From the NCBI GenBank assembly GCA_945947045.1, contig CAMEXG010000003.1, positions 1 to 41,256 of the forward strand: a stretch of DNA of 41,256 nt, in the 5' to 3' direction. Shown here piece by piece: positions 1-9,857 of this stretch. The stretch's first letter is position 1; the number at the start of each line of letters is the position of its first letter. The translations under genes were made by a program, and so were the position numbers. This DNA comes from an uncultured Spirochaetales bacterium. GTDB lineage: Bacteria > Spirochaetota > Spirochaetia > Sphaerochaetales > Sphaerochaetaceae. The notes below the pieces were generated by a model. That model saw only the letters and a list, made by a program, of their open reading frames with translations. It made no database searches and was not told the DNA's origin.

Positions 1-1912
1 AGATTTTTTGGGATATAGTTATTTATCGGGAATAAAGGTGACGGAGTATGGCACCATCTTCATCAAAGCCAATATTAAAAAAGATAAGACAGGATATGAA
101 AGGAACTACTGGATTATCAAAGATGGAGAGAATCCAAAGCAGCTGACTTTTGATGGAAACGCAGGTTTTTTCACTGTGAAAGACAATAATCTTTATTTTC
201 TTGCTAAGAGAAGCGAAGAAGAAAAGAAAGACGAAGATTCAAGCGTCATCTATGCTCTGCCCCTTGACGGAGGAGAAGCGCACCCTGAGACAAAAATAGA
301 CTCTCAGATCACCTCCTTCGACTTTATTTCCGACGACACTCTCATTGCCACAAAAAGTGTCGACAAAAGGACGGAGAATCTCTCCAAAGAAGAGAGGACG
401 AAGATAGAAAAAGAATTGGAAGGATATGAGGATATTGAAGAGTGCGGTTTCTACCTTAACGGAGAGGGATATACAAACGGTAGGAGAAACAGACTCGTCT
501 ATATTAAAAATAAAAAGTGTGAAAGGGTCTTTGACGATGACTTTTCTCTTCAAAACTTCTCCCTCAGCCCTGACAAATCAAAGATTCTTGCAGTAGGCGA
601 AACAAGAAAAAGCCCGAAAGAGCAGTTCTACTCTGAAATAAGAGAAGTCGACACCTCCGACTGGAGTTGGAAGACTATTCTTCCTTTAGGTCAATTGTCT
701 GTTTACTGTGCATTCCACCTTGGGGAGAAGATCGTAGCCATAGGCAATACTATGGATAAATATGGCTTAAATCAGAATCCTGATTTCTTTACCGTGGAAA
801 ATGAAAAGATACACCTTTTGAAAAAATGGGGGGAGGCGATCGGAAACACTGTAGGAACAGATGTAAGATTTGGCGGAGGACAGAGTGTTGTAAGAGACGG
901 AGAACAACTATACTTTACAACTACCCTCGACTACTCCTCTTATGTCTATAGAATTGATAATAAAGGAAACATTGAGAGTGTAATCGGAGATGAAGGAAGC
1001 GTCGACAGCTTCTCCGTCAAAGACGGAAAACTGATGTTTGTCGGAATGAGGGACCAAAAGCTTCAGGAGATATATAGCCAAGAGGAAGAATGCCTTACAT
1101 CTTTCAATGACAAAATACTTGAAGGCAAATATGTGGCTGTCCCGGAAGAAATCCACTATGAAAACGATGGAGTCCAGTTTACTGGTTGGGTCATCAAGCC
1201 ATATGGATATGAAGAAGGGAAAAAGTATCCTGCTATTTTTGATATCCATGGTGGACCGAAGACTGTATATGGCACTGTATTCATGCATGAAATGCAGTAT
1301 TGGGCTAATGAAGGCTACTTCGTCTATTGGACAAACCCGAGAGGAGCCGATGGAAGAGGAGACGAATTTGCAGATATAAGAGGAAAGTATGGCACCATCG
1401 ATTACAGCGACCTTATGAAATTCACAGATGTTGTTCTGGAAAAGTATCCTGACATAGACAAAGAAAGACTAGGAGAGACAGGAGGAAGCTACGGCGGCTT
1501 CATGTCCAACTGGATTCTTGGACACACTGATAGGTTTAAGGCGATAGCAACACAGCGCTCAATCTATAACTGGATTTCTTTCTGGGGGACAAGTGATATC
1601 GGTCCATACTTTGCAGAAGATCAATGTGCCGCCTCCATCAATAACATTGAGGGACTCTTTCACCGCTCCCCAATGGAAGAGATACTAAAAAATGCAAAGA
1701 CTCCGACTCTTATCATTCACTCGGATAAAGATTATAGATGTCCTGTAAGCGAGGGGTATCAACTATATTCAGCCCTTGTGGAGAGGGGTGTAGAATCAAA
1801 GCTGATGCTCTTCCATAATGAGACCCATGAACTATCAAGAAGCGGAAAGCCTTTAAATAGAATCAAGAGACTGAAAGAAATCACAATTTGGATGGATAAA
1901 CACCTGAAATAG
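1..1912 (+). CDS. S9 family peptidase (acylaminoacyl-peptidase-like), 5' end probably outside the window
   Basis: Long ORF with C-terminal alpha/beta hydrolase motifs: HGGPKTVYG, GGSYGGFMSNW (nucleophile), IHSDKDYRCP, HNETHELSRSGKP. The ORF is open to the window edge. Confidence 0.9.
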   Translation, partial: DFLGYSYLSGIKVTEYGTIFIKANIKKDKTGYERNYWIIKDGENPKQLTFDGNAGFFTVKDNNLYFLAKRSEEEKKDEDSSVIYALPLDGGEAHPETKIDSQITSFDFISDDTLIATKSVDKRTENLSKEERTKIEKELEGYEDIEECGFYLNGEGYTNGRRNRLVYIKNKKCERVFDDDFSLQNFSLSPDKSKILAVGETRKSPKEQFYSEIREVDTSDWSWKTILPLGQLSVYCAFHLGEKIVAIGNTMDKYGLNQNPDFFTVENEKIHLLKKWGEAIGNTVGTDVRFGGGQSVVRDGEQLYFTTTLDYSSYVYRIDNKGNIESVIGDEGSVDSFSVKDGKLMFVGMRDQKLQEIYSQEEECLTSFNDKILEGKYVAVPEEIHYENDGVQFTGWVIKPYGYEEGKKYPAIFDIHGGPKTVYGTVFMHEMQYWANEGYFVYWTNPRGADGRGDEFADIRGKYGTIDYSDLMKFTDVVLEKYPDIDKERLGETGGSYGGFMSNWILGHTDRFKAIATQRSIYNWISFWGTSDIGPYFAEDQCAASINNIEGLFHRSPMEEILKNAKTPTLIIHSDKDYRCPVSEGYQLYSALVERGVESKLMLFHNETHELSRSGKPLNRIKRLKEITIWMDKHLK

Positions 1913-2009
1913 AATATAGACATTTCGGCCCACTGTTGAATCATTTAGGATAATTGTTGATAATAAACTCAACATTGAGCCAATAGCTCTATGTAAAGGA
2001 AGGAAAAGA

Positions 2010-2564
2010 ATGAATAAAAAATCTCCTGTCGTTACAATTGTCGCTATTGGAATCGGGGCAGCACTCTTTTTTGTGCTAGGTAGATTTGTCGCTATCCCAA
2101 GTCCTGTTCCAAACACAAACATTTCAATTCAGTATGGTCTTTTGGCCTTCATGGCTACACTCTTTGGACCAATTGCAGGTCTTTTGATCGCTTTCATCGG
2201 CCACGCACTCATCGACTTCTCCTATGGTTGGGGTATCTGGTGGAGCTGGGTCATTGCAAGTGGCGTAGCAGGTCTTATAATGGGTCTGGGCACAAAGAAA
2301 GTCGATATCGAGAAGAATGGCTTTGAAAAGAAAGACATCGTCGTTTTCAATATCACACAGGTTGTTGCACACCTTATCGCTTGGGGTGTTGTCGCTCCTA
2401 TTTTAGATATCCTCATTTACTCAGAGCCAGCTAACAAAGTATTCTTGCAGGGCTTGGTAGGAGGAATAGCAAACATTGTAACTACAGCCATCGTAGGAAC
2501 TCTTCTTGCCGTCGCTTTTGCTGCAGCAAAGCCAAAGGCTGGTAGCTTGAAGAAAGAAAACTAA
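2010..2564 (+). CDS. UPF0397 family ECF transporter S component
   Basis: 184 aa hydrophobic protein, GIGAALFFVLGRFVAIPSPVPNTNISIQYGLLAFMATLFGPIAGLLIAFIGHALIDF, followed by ECF ATPase and EcfT genes; SD aaggaagg. Confidence 0.85.
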   Translation: MNKKSPVVTIVAIGIGAALFFVLGRFVAIPSPVPNTNISIQYGLLAFMATLFGPIAGLLIAFIGHALIDFSYGWGIWWSWVIASGVAGLIMGLGTKKVDIEKNGFEKKDIVVFNITQVVAHLIAWGVVAPILDILIYSEPANKVFLQGLVGGIANIVTTAIVGTLLAVAFAAAKPKAGSLKKEN

Positions 2565-2580
2565 GTTTTTCTGCTTTAGA

Positions 2581-2613
2581 AAGGGGAATGGATTTTTTCA
2601 TTCCCCTTTTTTT
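2581..2613 (+). terminator. Rho-independent terminator between S component and ATPase genes
   Basis: AAGGGGAATG-gatttttt-CATTCCCCTT followed by a T run. Confidence 0.85.
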
Positions 2614-2639
2614 GTTATCCTTCTTCTGTCGAGGTAATC

Positions 2640-4346
2640 GTGGAAGAAAGTATTATTAGCTTCAAAAACTTTGGTTTTAAGTATACAGCTCAGGCAGAGC
2701 CTACTCTAAAAGGAATCAATTTAGATATTCACAAGGGAGAGAAAGTTCTTATTTGCGGTCCATCCGGCTGTGGTAAGTCTACTCTTTTTAATTGTCTTAA
2801 CGGACTTATTCCTGCTTCCTACTCCGGTGATGCCACAGGGGATCTGATAATCAAAGATAATAGCTTCAGGAATCTAGATATATTCTCTCTTTCCAAGATT
2901 ACTGGGACTGTCCTCCAGGACTCTGACGGTCAGTTTATAGGGCTGACTGTCGGCGAAGATATCGCTTTTGCAATGGAAAACGACATCGTACAACTGGAGG
3001 AAATGAAAGAAAGAGTTGTTGAAGCAGCAAAAAAAGTCGGGATAGAGTCATTCTTAGACCATGCTCCACATGAACTCAGCGGCGGACAGAAACAGAGGGT
3101 GTCCCTGGCTGGCGTCATGGTAGATGACGTAGAGATATTTCTTTTCGATGAACCCCTGGCAAATCTGGATCCTGCCTCAGGAAAGAAAACGATAGAACTG
3201 ATCGATCAGATTCATAAAGATACCGGAGCGACTATTATAATAGTAGAGCACAGAATCGAAGATGTTCTCCACTGCAGTGTAGATAGAGTCGTATTAATGG
3301 GTGAAGGCTCTATTATATTGGACACTACTCCAGATAAGCTTCTTTCTTCCGACTCCCTCATTAAGAATGGTATCAGGGAGCCTCTATATGTTACAGCTCT
3401 CAAATACGCAGGAGTCGAGATAAAAGAAGAAATGAAACCCGGAATGATCGACTCACTTATCCTAAGTAATCAAGACAAGCAGAAAATAAAAGAATGGATG
3501 GAGAGCATCCCCGACAAACCCCAGGTGGACGACAGACCTTTGTTATTGGAGACGAAGGATCTTTCTTTCAGCTACCCTAATGGAAAAAAAGCTCTGAAAG
3601 ATATCAACTTCTCTATAAAAAAAGGAGAGATGATGAGTATAGTCGGCCGTAACGGAGCGGGAAAGAGTACTTTCTGCAAAGTTATATGCGGTTTCGAGAA
3701 AGAGAGCGAGGGGAAAATCTATCTTAGCGGCAGCGACATATCGAATCTATCTATAAAAGAAAGGGCGGAGAAGATTGCCTACGTAATGCAGAACCCCAAT
3801 CAAATGATCACCAAGCCCATGATAAAGGATGAAGTGGCGTTGGGCCTTGTTCTGGATGGAAGATATAGCGAGGAAGAGATAAACAAAAGAGTCGACGAGG
3901 CATTAAAGGTATGCGGTCTCTATCCCTTTAGATCCTGGCCTATCAGCGCCCTATCCTTTGGACAGAAAAAGAGAGTCACAATAGCAAGTATACTTGTTAT
4001 GAGACCTCCTGTAATTATTCTCGACGAACCTACTGCAGGACAGGATTTCAGACACTACACCGCGATCATGGAGTTTTTGAAGAGCCTTAATGAAATGGGT
4101 TATACAATTATTCTCATTACTCACGACATGCATCTAATGATCGAGTACTCTGATAGGGCTGTAGTCTTCACTGAGGGAGAAATGATAGCGGATAGTAAAA
4201 GCGAGATGATTCTTACGGATGACGATCTTCTTGAGAAAGCCAGCCTAAAACGTACCAGTCTGTCTGATCTTGCGAAGCTTGTAGGCGTCGACGAAACCAT
4301 GTTTATTAGAAAGTTCATTAAGTTTGACAGGGAGGTGAGAAAATGA
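2640..4346 (+). CDS. ECF transporter duplicated ATP-binding protein (EcfA-A' fusion), GTG start
   Basis: Two ABC ATPase halves: GPSGCGKST/LSGGQKQRVSLAG and GRNGAGKST/LSFGQKKRVTIAS. Confidence 0.93.
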   Translation: MEESIISFKNFGFKYTAQAEPTLKGINLDIHKGEKVLICGPSGCGKSTLFNCLNGLIPASYSGDATGDLIIKDNSFRNLDIFSLSKITGTVLQDSDGQFIGLTVGEDIAFAMENDIVQLEEMKERVVEAAKKVGIESFLDHAPHELSGGQKQRVSLAGVMVDDVEIFLFDEPLANLDPASGKKTIELIDQIHKDTGATIIIVEHRIEDVLHCSVDRVVLMGEGSIILDTTPDKLLSSDSLIKNGIREPLYVTALKYAGVEIKEEMKPGMIDSLILSNQDKQKIKEWMESIPDKPQVDDRPLLLETKDLSFSYPNGKKALKDINFSIKKGEMMSIVGRNGAGKSTFCKVICGFEKESEGKIYLSGSDISNLSIKERAEKIAYVMQNPNQMITKPMIKDEVALGLVLDGRYSEEEINKRVDEALKVCGLYPFRSWPISALSFGQKKRVTIASILVMRPPVIILDEPTAGQDFRHYTAIMEFLKSLNEMGYTIILITHDMHLMIEYSDRAVVFTEGEMIADSKSEMILTDDDLLEKASLKRTSLSDLAKLVGVDETMFIRKFIKFDREVRK

Positions 4347-5173
4347 GCGGAGTATTTAATTATATTAATCGTAAATCCCCTATCCACACCCTTACAGGAG
4401 CTTCAAAGTTAATCGTTTTGATCCTATGGTCTTTGGCGGCAATGACCACATTCGATACGAGGCTCCTACTTGTTCTTCCTGTCTTTTCATTGATTCTCTT
4501 CAAGATATCAGGAATAAAATATAAAGACGTATCCTTCGTAATAAACTTTACTCTAGTCTTTATGATTCTCAATAATGTCCTGATCTTCCTATTTTCGCCT
4601 GAACATGGCGTATCTATATATGGAACGAGACATGTTGTCTGGAATGGAATCGGAAGATGGACAGTGACGAAGGAACAGCTCTTTTATCAGTTGAACGTAG
4701 TATTAAAGTATATTGCAACCATTCCTATAGTAATACTGTTTGTCTCCACTACAGATCCAAGCGAATTCGCCTCTTCTCTCAACAGAGTGGGAATAAGTTA
4801 TAAAATTGCATACTCCGTATCTCTCGCCCTCAGATATATTCCGGACATACAGAGAGAATACCACGAAATATCTGTTGCACAGCAGGCGAGAGGCTTGGAA
4901 CTGAATAAGGAAAAAGAAGGTCTGATCAAGAGGCTGAAGTGTGCTGCGACACTTCTATTTCCTCTCATCGTATCATCAATGGAGAGGATCGAAGTCATAG
5001 CAAATGCCATGGAGTTGAGAGGCTTCGGGAAGAATAAGAAGCGTACTTGGTACTCTTCCCGCCCATTCAGGAAAGGAGATTATTTAGCCATCATTGCTTC
5101 CAGTGCAATAATGCTCATCTCCATTCTTTTAAATGTTGTAAACGGAGGAAGATACTATAATCCTTTTATTTAA
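4343..5173 (+). CDS. EcfT-type (CbiQ family) transmembrane protein
   Basis: 276 aa membrane protein with the EcfT signature AQQARGLEL and ANAMELRGFG; overlaps the ATPase stop by 4 nt. Confidence 0.9.
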   Translation: MSGVFNYINRKSPIHTLTGASKLIVLILWSLAAMTTFDTRLLLVLPVFSLILFKISGIKYKDVSFVINFTLVFMILNNVLIFLFSPEHGVSIYGTRHVVWNGIGRWTVTKEQLFYQLNVVLKYIATIPIVILFVSTTDPSEFASSLNRVGISYKIAYSVSLALRYIPDIQREYHEISVAQQARGLELNKEKEGLIKRLKCAATLLFPLIVSSMERIEVIANAMELRGFGKNKKRTWYSSRPFRKGDYLAIIASSAIMLISILLNVVNGGRYYNPFI

Positions 5174-5175
5174 GA

Positions 5176-6060
5176 TCAACATCTCTTAAAAGATATTCTC
5201 CATCCTTCCCCTGTCTTTACACCATAAAGGTCTGTAAATGAACCTTGGTTTACTGCAATAGCCACGTCAAGTAAGCTATTAACATAAATCAAGCTTTCAC
5301 CCTTCTCTACTTGAGTGAAGTTCTTACAGAAAGGTAGAACGGCACCGTAGACGGTTCGGTCTCTATACTCGATGTCTACTCTTATTCTATCTCCGTACTT
5401 AAATCCCGCATCGGAGAAAAGTGTATCGGAGATATTCGTCCAAATAGAGCCGTAGCGAGTATCGAGAATATCGATGGAACCTGTAATCTTCCCGTTCTCG
5501 ACTGTAGGATCATTCATCTCCAGCATTACAACCTGGTTATCTAAAAGAGGTCCCACCTCATCGAAGGAGATTATACCAGAGGCAAGCCTGGCTCCTGTAT
5601 AAGCATATACGTCACGGCCATAAAAAGTATAAGACTTCTGACTGTCTTTAAGACGGTTTGTCGTTTCGCTTATTCTTCTCCTCTCCACAATTCCTATGCC
5701 TTTCGACACATGGGAGAGTGTTCCGTTATCCGGGGTGACGATGATATGACCGGTGGAGAGAAGTACGGCGACGCTCTCTCTATCACTGCCTACTCCCGGG
5801 TCGACTACACAGACAAATACCGTGCCTGGTGCCCAATACTCTACAGTCTGGATAAGTCTATAACTGGCTTCCCAGATATTAAACTGGGGTATTTCATGGG
5901 TAAGGTCCTCCAGCTTCAAGGTCCTATCCACTTGGTCGGCAACTCCATGCATTGCGCTTACCGCACCATCGGAATAACCGAAATCAGAGAGAAAAACAAC
6001 TGTCTTACGATCCTTCCAAGGAGCCTTTTCTTTTAGAGCTTCAACCTCTTCCCTTTTCAT
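5176..6060 (-). CDS. SAM hydroxide adenosyltransferase / DUF62 (chlorinase-fluorinase fold) family
   Basis: FLSDFGYSDGAVSAMHGVA, THEIPQFNIWEASYRL, VVDPGVGSDRESVAV, TPDNGTLSHV motifs. Confidence 0.88.
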   Translation of the reverse strand: MKREEVEALKEKAPWKDRKTVVFLSDFGYSDGAVSAMHGVADQVDRTLKLEDLTHEIPQFNIWEASYRLIQTVEYWAPGTVFVCVVDPGVGSDRESVAVLLSTGHIIVTPDNGTLSHVSKGIGIVERRRISETTNRLKDSQKSYTFYGRDVYAYTGARLASGIISFDEVGPLLDNQVVMLEMNDPTVENGKITGSIDILDTRYGSIWTNISDTLFSDAGFKYGDRIRVDIEYRDRTVYGAVLPFCKNFTQVEKGESLIYVNSLLDVAIAVNQGSFTDLYGVKTGEGWRISFKRC

Positions 6061-6626
6061 TTTCTTACTCCCATCGATGCTATGGCTTTTGCAATCTTCT
6101 GTTGATTTTTCTCATCATCTCCTGCAGACCCGAAATCATCTGCATCACGGAAGAGGAAAGAATCCTCCACTTCGAAACCAAGATTCTCCAGAACCCACTG
6201 TGTATGTTTCAAAGCCTCTTCGTAGCCCTTGCTCTTTACATATTGGAACATAATCAGGATTGCTTTTTTACCGCTCTTTTTTGCCTTTTGATCCCCAGGA
6301 TTGCCTTTGATCATCGGATAGCATCTATCTGTAAAGATCTTCATCAAAGAACTCATGTCTTTAAAGAAGACAGGTGAAAGAAATACAACAAAATCACAAT
6401 CGTCAAGAAGCTTGATGATCCATCTCATGTCATCATCCTGAAGGCACTCGTCGTTTCTTCTGCACCAAGCGTCACCCATGCAAGGATGGATGTCCATCTC
6501 ACTTAAGTTTACTCTCGCCACCACGGCATCAGGCCAACGGGAGAGGATCTCCTTATAGATAAAGTTTGCTGCATGGGAAGAGTTTCCGTTTTCCCTTGCA
6601 CTTGCATTTACTATTGCCACTTTCAT
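6057..6626 (-). CDS. Flavodoxin / NADPH-dependent FMN reductase family protein
   Basis: VAIVNASARENGNSSHAANFI and FVVFLSPVFFKDMSSLMKIFTDRCYP motifs. Confidence 0.8.
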   Translation of the reverse strand: MKVAIVNASARENGNSSHAANFIYKEILSRWPDAVVARVNLSEMDIHPCMGDAWCRRNDECLQDDDMRWIIKLLDDCDFVVFLSPVFFKDMSSLMKIFTDRCYPMIKGNPGDQKAKKSGKKAILIMFQYVKSKGYEEALKHTQWVLENLGFEVEDSFLFRDADDFGSAGDDEKNQQKIAKAIASMGVRK

Positions 6627-6629
6627 TTT

Positions 6630-7007
6630 TTATCTCCTTAAATCTGGACGAAGTGCCATTGCACCTTTGAGATATACCATAACCGGCTTTTTATTCATCT
6701 TTTTCTCTACTTCGATCAAAACTCTTATTGTTAGAGGAAGCATATTCTCAACAGTAGCCTCCTGGACACAGAAAAGTGGAGTATGAGTGGAGTATCCCCC
6801 CTTTCTTGCAGCGGCTGCTGCGTTTCTCTTTGTTATATCTTGTGTTTGGGAAAACAATGTGAACACCACATCATCTTCTGTAATATCATTTTCTTTATAA
6901 ATGGCGTCCAGCATCTCTTTGACAGCACTGTCTACATCAACGGCACTGTTACTGTCTGCAGTGACTGCACCGCGGATAGCCCATACTTTTCTATCTTCAG
7001 CTTCCAT
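6630..7007 (-). CDS. aroH: Chorismate mutase, AroH class
   Basis: AIRGAVTADSNSAVDVDSAVKEML...ENDITEDDVVFTLFSQTQDI...YLKGAMALRPDL typical of monofunctional AroH. Confidence 0.85.
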   Translation of the reverse strand: MEAEDRKVWAIRGAVTADSNSAVDVDSAVKEMLDAIYKENDITEDDVVFTLFSQTQDITKRNAAAAARKGGYSTHTPLFCVQEATVENMLPLTIRVLIEVEKKMNKKPVMVYLKGAMALRPDLRR

Positions 7008-7341
7008 AAGAAAAGCCTCCTGTGATCAGAGTGTTTACAGCATCAAGTATTATTGAAATCAGGAAATAAACCAAAAGTCTAATAACCGTCTTTACTATCG
7101 GGCTTATGACCAAGACCTTTGAATAGCAGGAACACAGTATAGCTCCGGATATTACCCAGAGACCTTCCAAGAATATTGTCCACCCCATAACCATCTGCGT
7201 CACAGTAATTACTGACACAAGTCTCTCTTGTACGGGAAAGTAAAGAAAAAGCACAAAAAGAAGGGCAAGGAACATATAAAGAGTCATAAGATAGGTGTGG
7301 ACCCTTGATGAAAACTCAATTATTCTCCGTAATTCCAACAT
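6997..7341 (-). CDS. Small membrane protein of unknown function
   Basis: 114 aa, several hydrophobic segments, overlaps the aroH start. Confidence 0.6.
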   Translation of the reverse strand: MLELRRIIEFSSRVHTYLMTLYMFLALLFVLFLYFPVQERLVSVITVTQMVMGWTIFLEGLWVISGAILCSCYSKVLVISPIVKTVIRLLVYFLISIILDAVNTLITGGFSYGS

Positions 7342-7534
7342 ACCCCGATATTACCACGAGAAGGAAGGAGAAACAACAAGGGGGAAAGAGGTGACTGCAT
7401 TACATTTCATAAATAAAGTGGTCAAATAGTTAGTTTTTCGGAAAATTGAGAATTTTTAAAAATAATTGATGCTTACACAACAAAAACAGTGATAGACTCA
7501 TTTATACCTAATCTTTTTATTTGGAGACTGATAT

Positions 7535-8827
7535 ATGAATGACATTTTTTCCACTCTTGGTTTTAAAGCAGCAGATATACTCCTGCCAAAAAAGGGAATA
7601 GACTGTGAAAAATGGGCTGTCGTAGCCTGTGACCAATATACATCACAACCAGAGTATTGGGAGAGTCTTTCTCAGTTTGTAGGAGACAGCCCAAGTACTC
7701 TCAGACTCATTTATCCTGAAGTATATCTAGATAGAGGAGATAAAGAGGCTATCATCTCTTCTATCAACGAGAACATGAACAAATATCTTGAGGAAGATGT
7801 CTTTACTCTCTACAAAGACTCTTTCATCCTGGTAAAAAGAGATACTGAAAGTGGCACAAGATATGGTTTGATGGTGGCTTTGGATCTTGAAGCATACTCC
7901 TATGCAAAAGACTCAAGGACCCTTATCAGAGCGACAGAGGGTACAATCCTCTCCCGAATTCCACCAAGAAAAGAGATAAGAAAAGATGCCCCAATTGAGC
8001 TGCCCCATATCATGGTTCTTATTTCAGACAAAGAGAGATCTATCATCGAGCCATTGAGAGACAAGAGGGATTCTCTCAGCGTGGTCTATGATACAGACTT
8101 AAATAAAAACGGCGGTCATCTCACAGGATATTTGGTAGACGGCAATGAAGATAAAGATAAAATCGCCAATGCATTCAAGGCCCTATATGACGCCCTTGAT
8201 CCAAAGAATCCACTTCTATTTGCAATGGGTGACGGAAACCACTCTCTTGCTACGGCAAAGTCTTGCTGGGAAGATATAAAGAAAGATCTCTCTGAGGAAG
8301 AGAAAAAGAATCATCCTGCCAGATTTGCACTCGTTGAACTTGAGAACATCTTCGACAGTGGCCTCCAATTCGAACCAATACATAGAGTTTTCTTCAACAT
8401 CGATGACAACTCTTTCGATTCCCTCCTCTCTCTGTATGCAACATTCACCAAAGAAGAAGTCGCTACAAGAGACGAGATGGAAAAGAAAATCAACACACCT
8501 GGCCAACACTTTGGACTAGTTAAAGGCGAAAAGTTCTATGTCTATACTGTAGAAAAAGGCGAAAAAGCCATTGCAGCGGGAACTATTCAGCTTGTAATCG
8601 ACAAGATGTTGGAAGAGAAGAAAGGCGAAGTCGACTACATCCACGGCGTCGATGTAACAATAGAAATCGGAAAGAGAGAAGGAAACTTGGGCATCGTTCT
8701 TCCAGATGTATCAAAAGACAACTTCTTCTCAGACATGCTGAAAGATGGAGCATATCCAAGAAAGACATTCTCCATCGGCCATGCAAACGAAAAGAGATAC
8801 TATATGGAAGCAAGAAGAATTAAATAA
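7535..8827 (+). CDS. DUF1015 family protein
   Basis: 430 aa, LPKKGIDCEKWAVVACDQYTSQPEYWE and AMGDGNHSLATAKSCWE typical of DUF1015; SD ggag upstream. Confidence 0.88.
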   Translation: MNDIFSTLGFKAADILLPKKGIDCEKWAVVACDQYTSQPEYWESLSQFVGDSPSTLRLIYPEVYLDRGDKEAIISSINENMNKYLEEDVFTLYKDSFILVKRDTESGTRYGLMVALDLEAYSYAKDSRTLIRATEGTILSRIPPRKEIRKDAPIELPHIMVLISDKERSIIEPLRDKRDSLSVVYDTDLNKNGGHLTGYLVDGNEDKDKIANAFKALYDALDPKNPLLFAMGDGNHSLATAKSCWEDIKKDLSEEEKKNHPARFALVELENIFDSGLQFEPIHRVFFNIDDNSFDSLLSLYATFTKEEVATRDEMEKKINTPGQHFGLVKGEKFYVYTVEKGEKAIAAGTIQLVIDKMLEEKKGEVDYIHGVDVTIEIGKREGNLGIVLPDVSKDNFFSDMLKDGAYPRKTFSIGHANEKRYYMEARRIK

Positions 8828-9377
8828 TTAGGCTCTCCGGAACCTTATACTTACCCTGTCTAATAATACGGCAGGGTCTTTTTGTTGCATCCAAAAGGGT
8901 GCTACTCTCTCCCTTTACTATGTTTTCCTTCCTTACTATAAAATCCACCTTCTCTGAAAACACAGGGTAAATATCTTCAAAAGTCTCCAAAGAAGGCTTT
9001 CCTGATATATTTACGCTTGTGGAGAACAATGGACCGGTCTCTGACAAGAGAGAAGAGAGATACTTGTCGTCAGGAACCCTTACAGCAAGAGTATCTCCAC
9101 CCTTTGTAGGTAGAATCACAGTAAGGGGCGACGGCCAAAGTGACAATATTTCATCGGGGACGATAAGTCCTAAACTCTCCAGCGAGTTCTTGTCCGACAG
9201 TACAATCAGCTTCTTAGACTGCGGCCTCTCCTTTATTTCATAGATTCTTTCCATTGCTTCTTCCGTCACCAATGAACTGATGCCATAAATCGTATCGGAA
9301 GGAATAATTCCAACCTCCCCATTTCTCAGTCTTTTTATAGTATCTTCTATGTTGTTTACTTCAATTATCGCTGCCAT
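8820..9377 (-). CDS. L-threonylcarbamoyladenylate synthase (Sua5/YciO/YrdC/YwlC)
   Basis: GEVGIIPSDTIYGISSLV, KERPQSKKLIVL, PSPLTVILP, RVPD, TSVNISGKPS motifs. Confidence 0.92.
   Translation of the reverse strand: MAAIIEVNNIEDTIKRLRNGEVGIIPSDTIYGISSLVTEEAMERIYEIKERPQSKKLIVLSDKNSLESLGLIVPDEILSLWPSPLTVILPTKGGDTLAVRVPDDKYLSSLLSETGPLFSTSVNISGKPSLETFEDIYPVFSEKVDFIVRKENIVKGESSTLLDATKRPCRIIRQGKYKVPESLII
8853..8884 (+). terminator. Candidate terminator of the DUF1015 gene, embedded antisense in the 3' end of the sua5-like gene
   Basis: ACCCTGTC-taataatac-GGCAGGGT (8 bp with one G-U) followed by cTTTTT. Confidence 0.65.
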
Positions 9378-9792
9378 AGTCAGTGTTCTCCCTGTTATTT
9401 TTGTTCTTCTTTTTAAAAAAGAGAGGAACTATCGATATGAACATAAAATAAATGAAAGTGGGGACGAGAGCCCAGAGTGCACACTCCCAAAGCTTTAGCC
9501 CTTCATATTCTTTTATAAGAGTTTTAGATTCATATCCATTAATACTCTCATCGTCATCAAAAGAGTAGATTAACTCCAAATCTTTATTATCTCTTTCATT
9601 TCTATATTCATTTCTTTCTCTAAGAAGAGAAAGCTCCATTTCTCTTTCTTTTGCCTCGGCGTCAAGTATACTTAGATTACTTTTCATGGTCTTTCTCTCA
9701 AAATAGCCGTTTTCACCCCAATAAAGTGTCACCAACATGAAAGAAAGAAGAAAAAAGAAAACCATAGTTAATAATTTGAATCTTGTAAACAT
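9361..9792 (-). CDS. DivIC/FtsB-like small membrane coiled-coil protein
   Basis: Track ORF starts at 9897, but MFTRFKLLTMVFFFLLSFMLV (9792) fits better and avoids overlap with the divergent gene. One N-terminal TM then a charged coil. Confidence 0.55.
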   Translation of the reverse strand: MFTRFKLLTMVFFFLLSFMLVTLYWGENGYFERKTMKSNLSILDAEAKEREMELSLLRERNEYRNERDNKDLELIYSFDDDESINGYESKTLIKEYEGLKLWECALWALVPTFIYFMFISIVPLFFKKKNKNNRENTDYGSDN

Positions 9793-9857
9793 ATCACCCC
9801 GAGCATATAATAATATATAACATCTCGACGTGAAACAACACGTCTCTGGAGGGCAAA

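Noticed and set aside
5169-5190. TTTAAGA...TCTTAAA hairpin between convergent EcfT and DUF62 genes
   Set aside because: AT-rich, weak stem overlapping coding ends; not convincing as a terminator.
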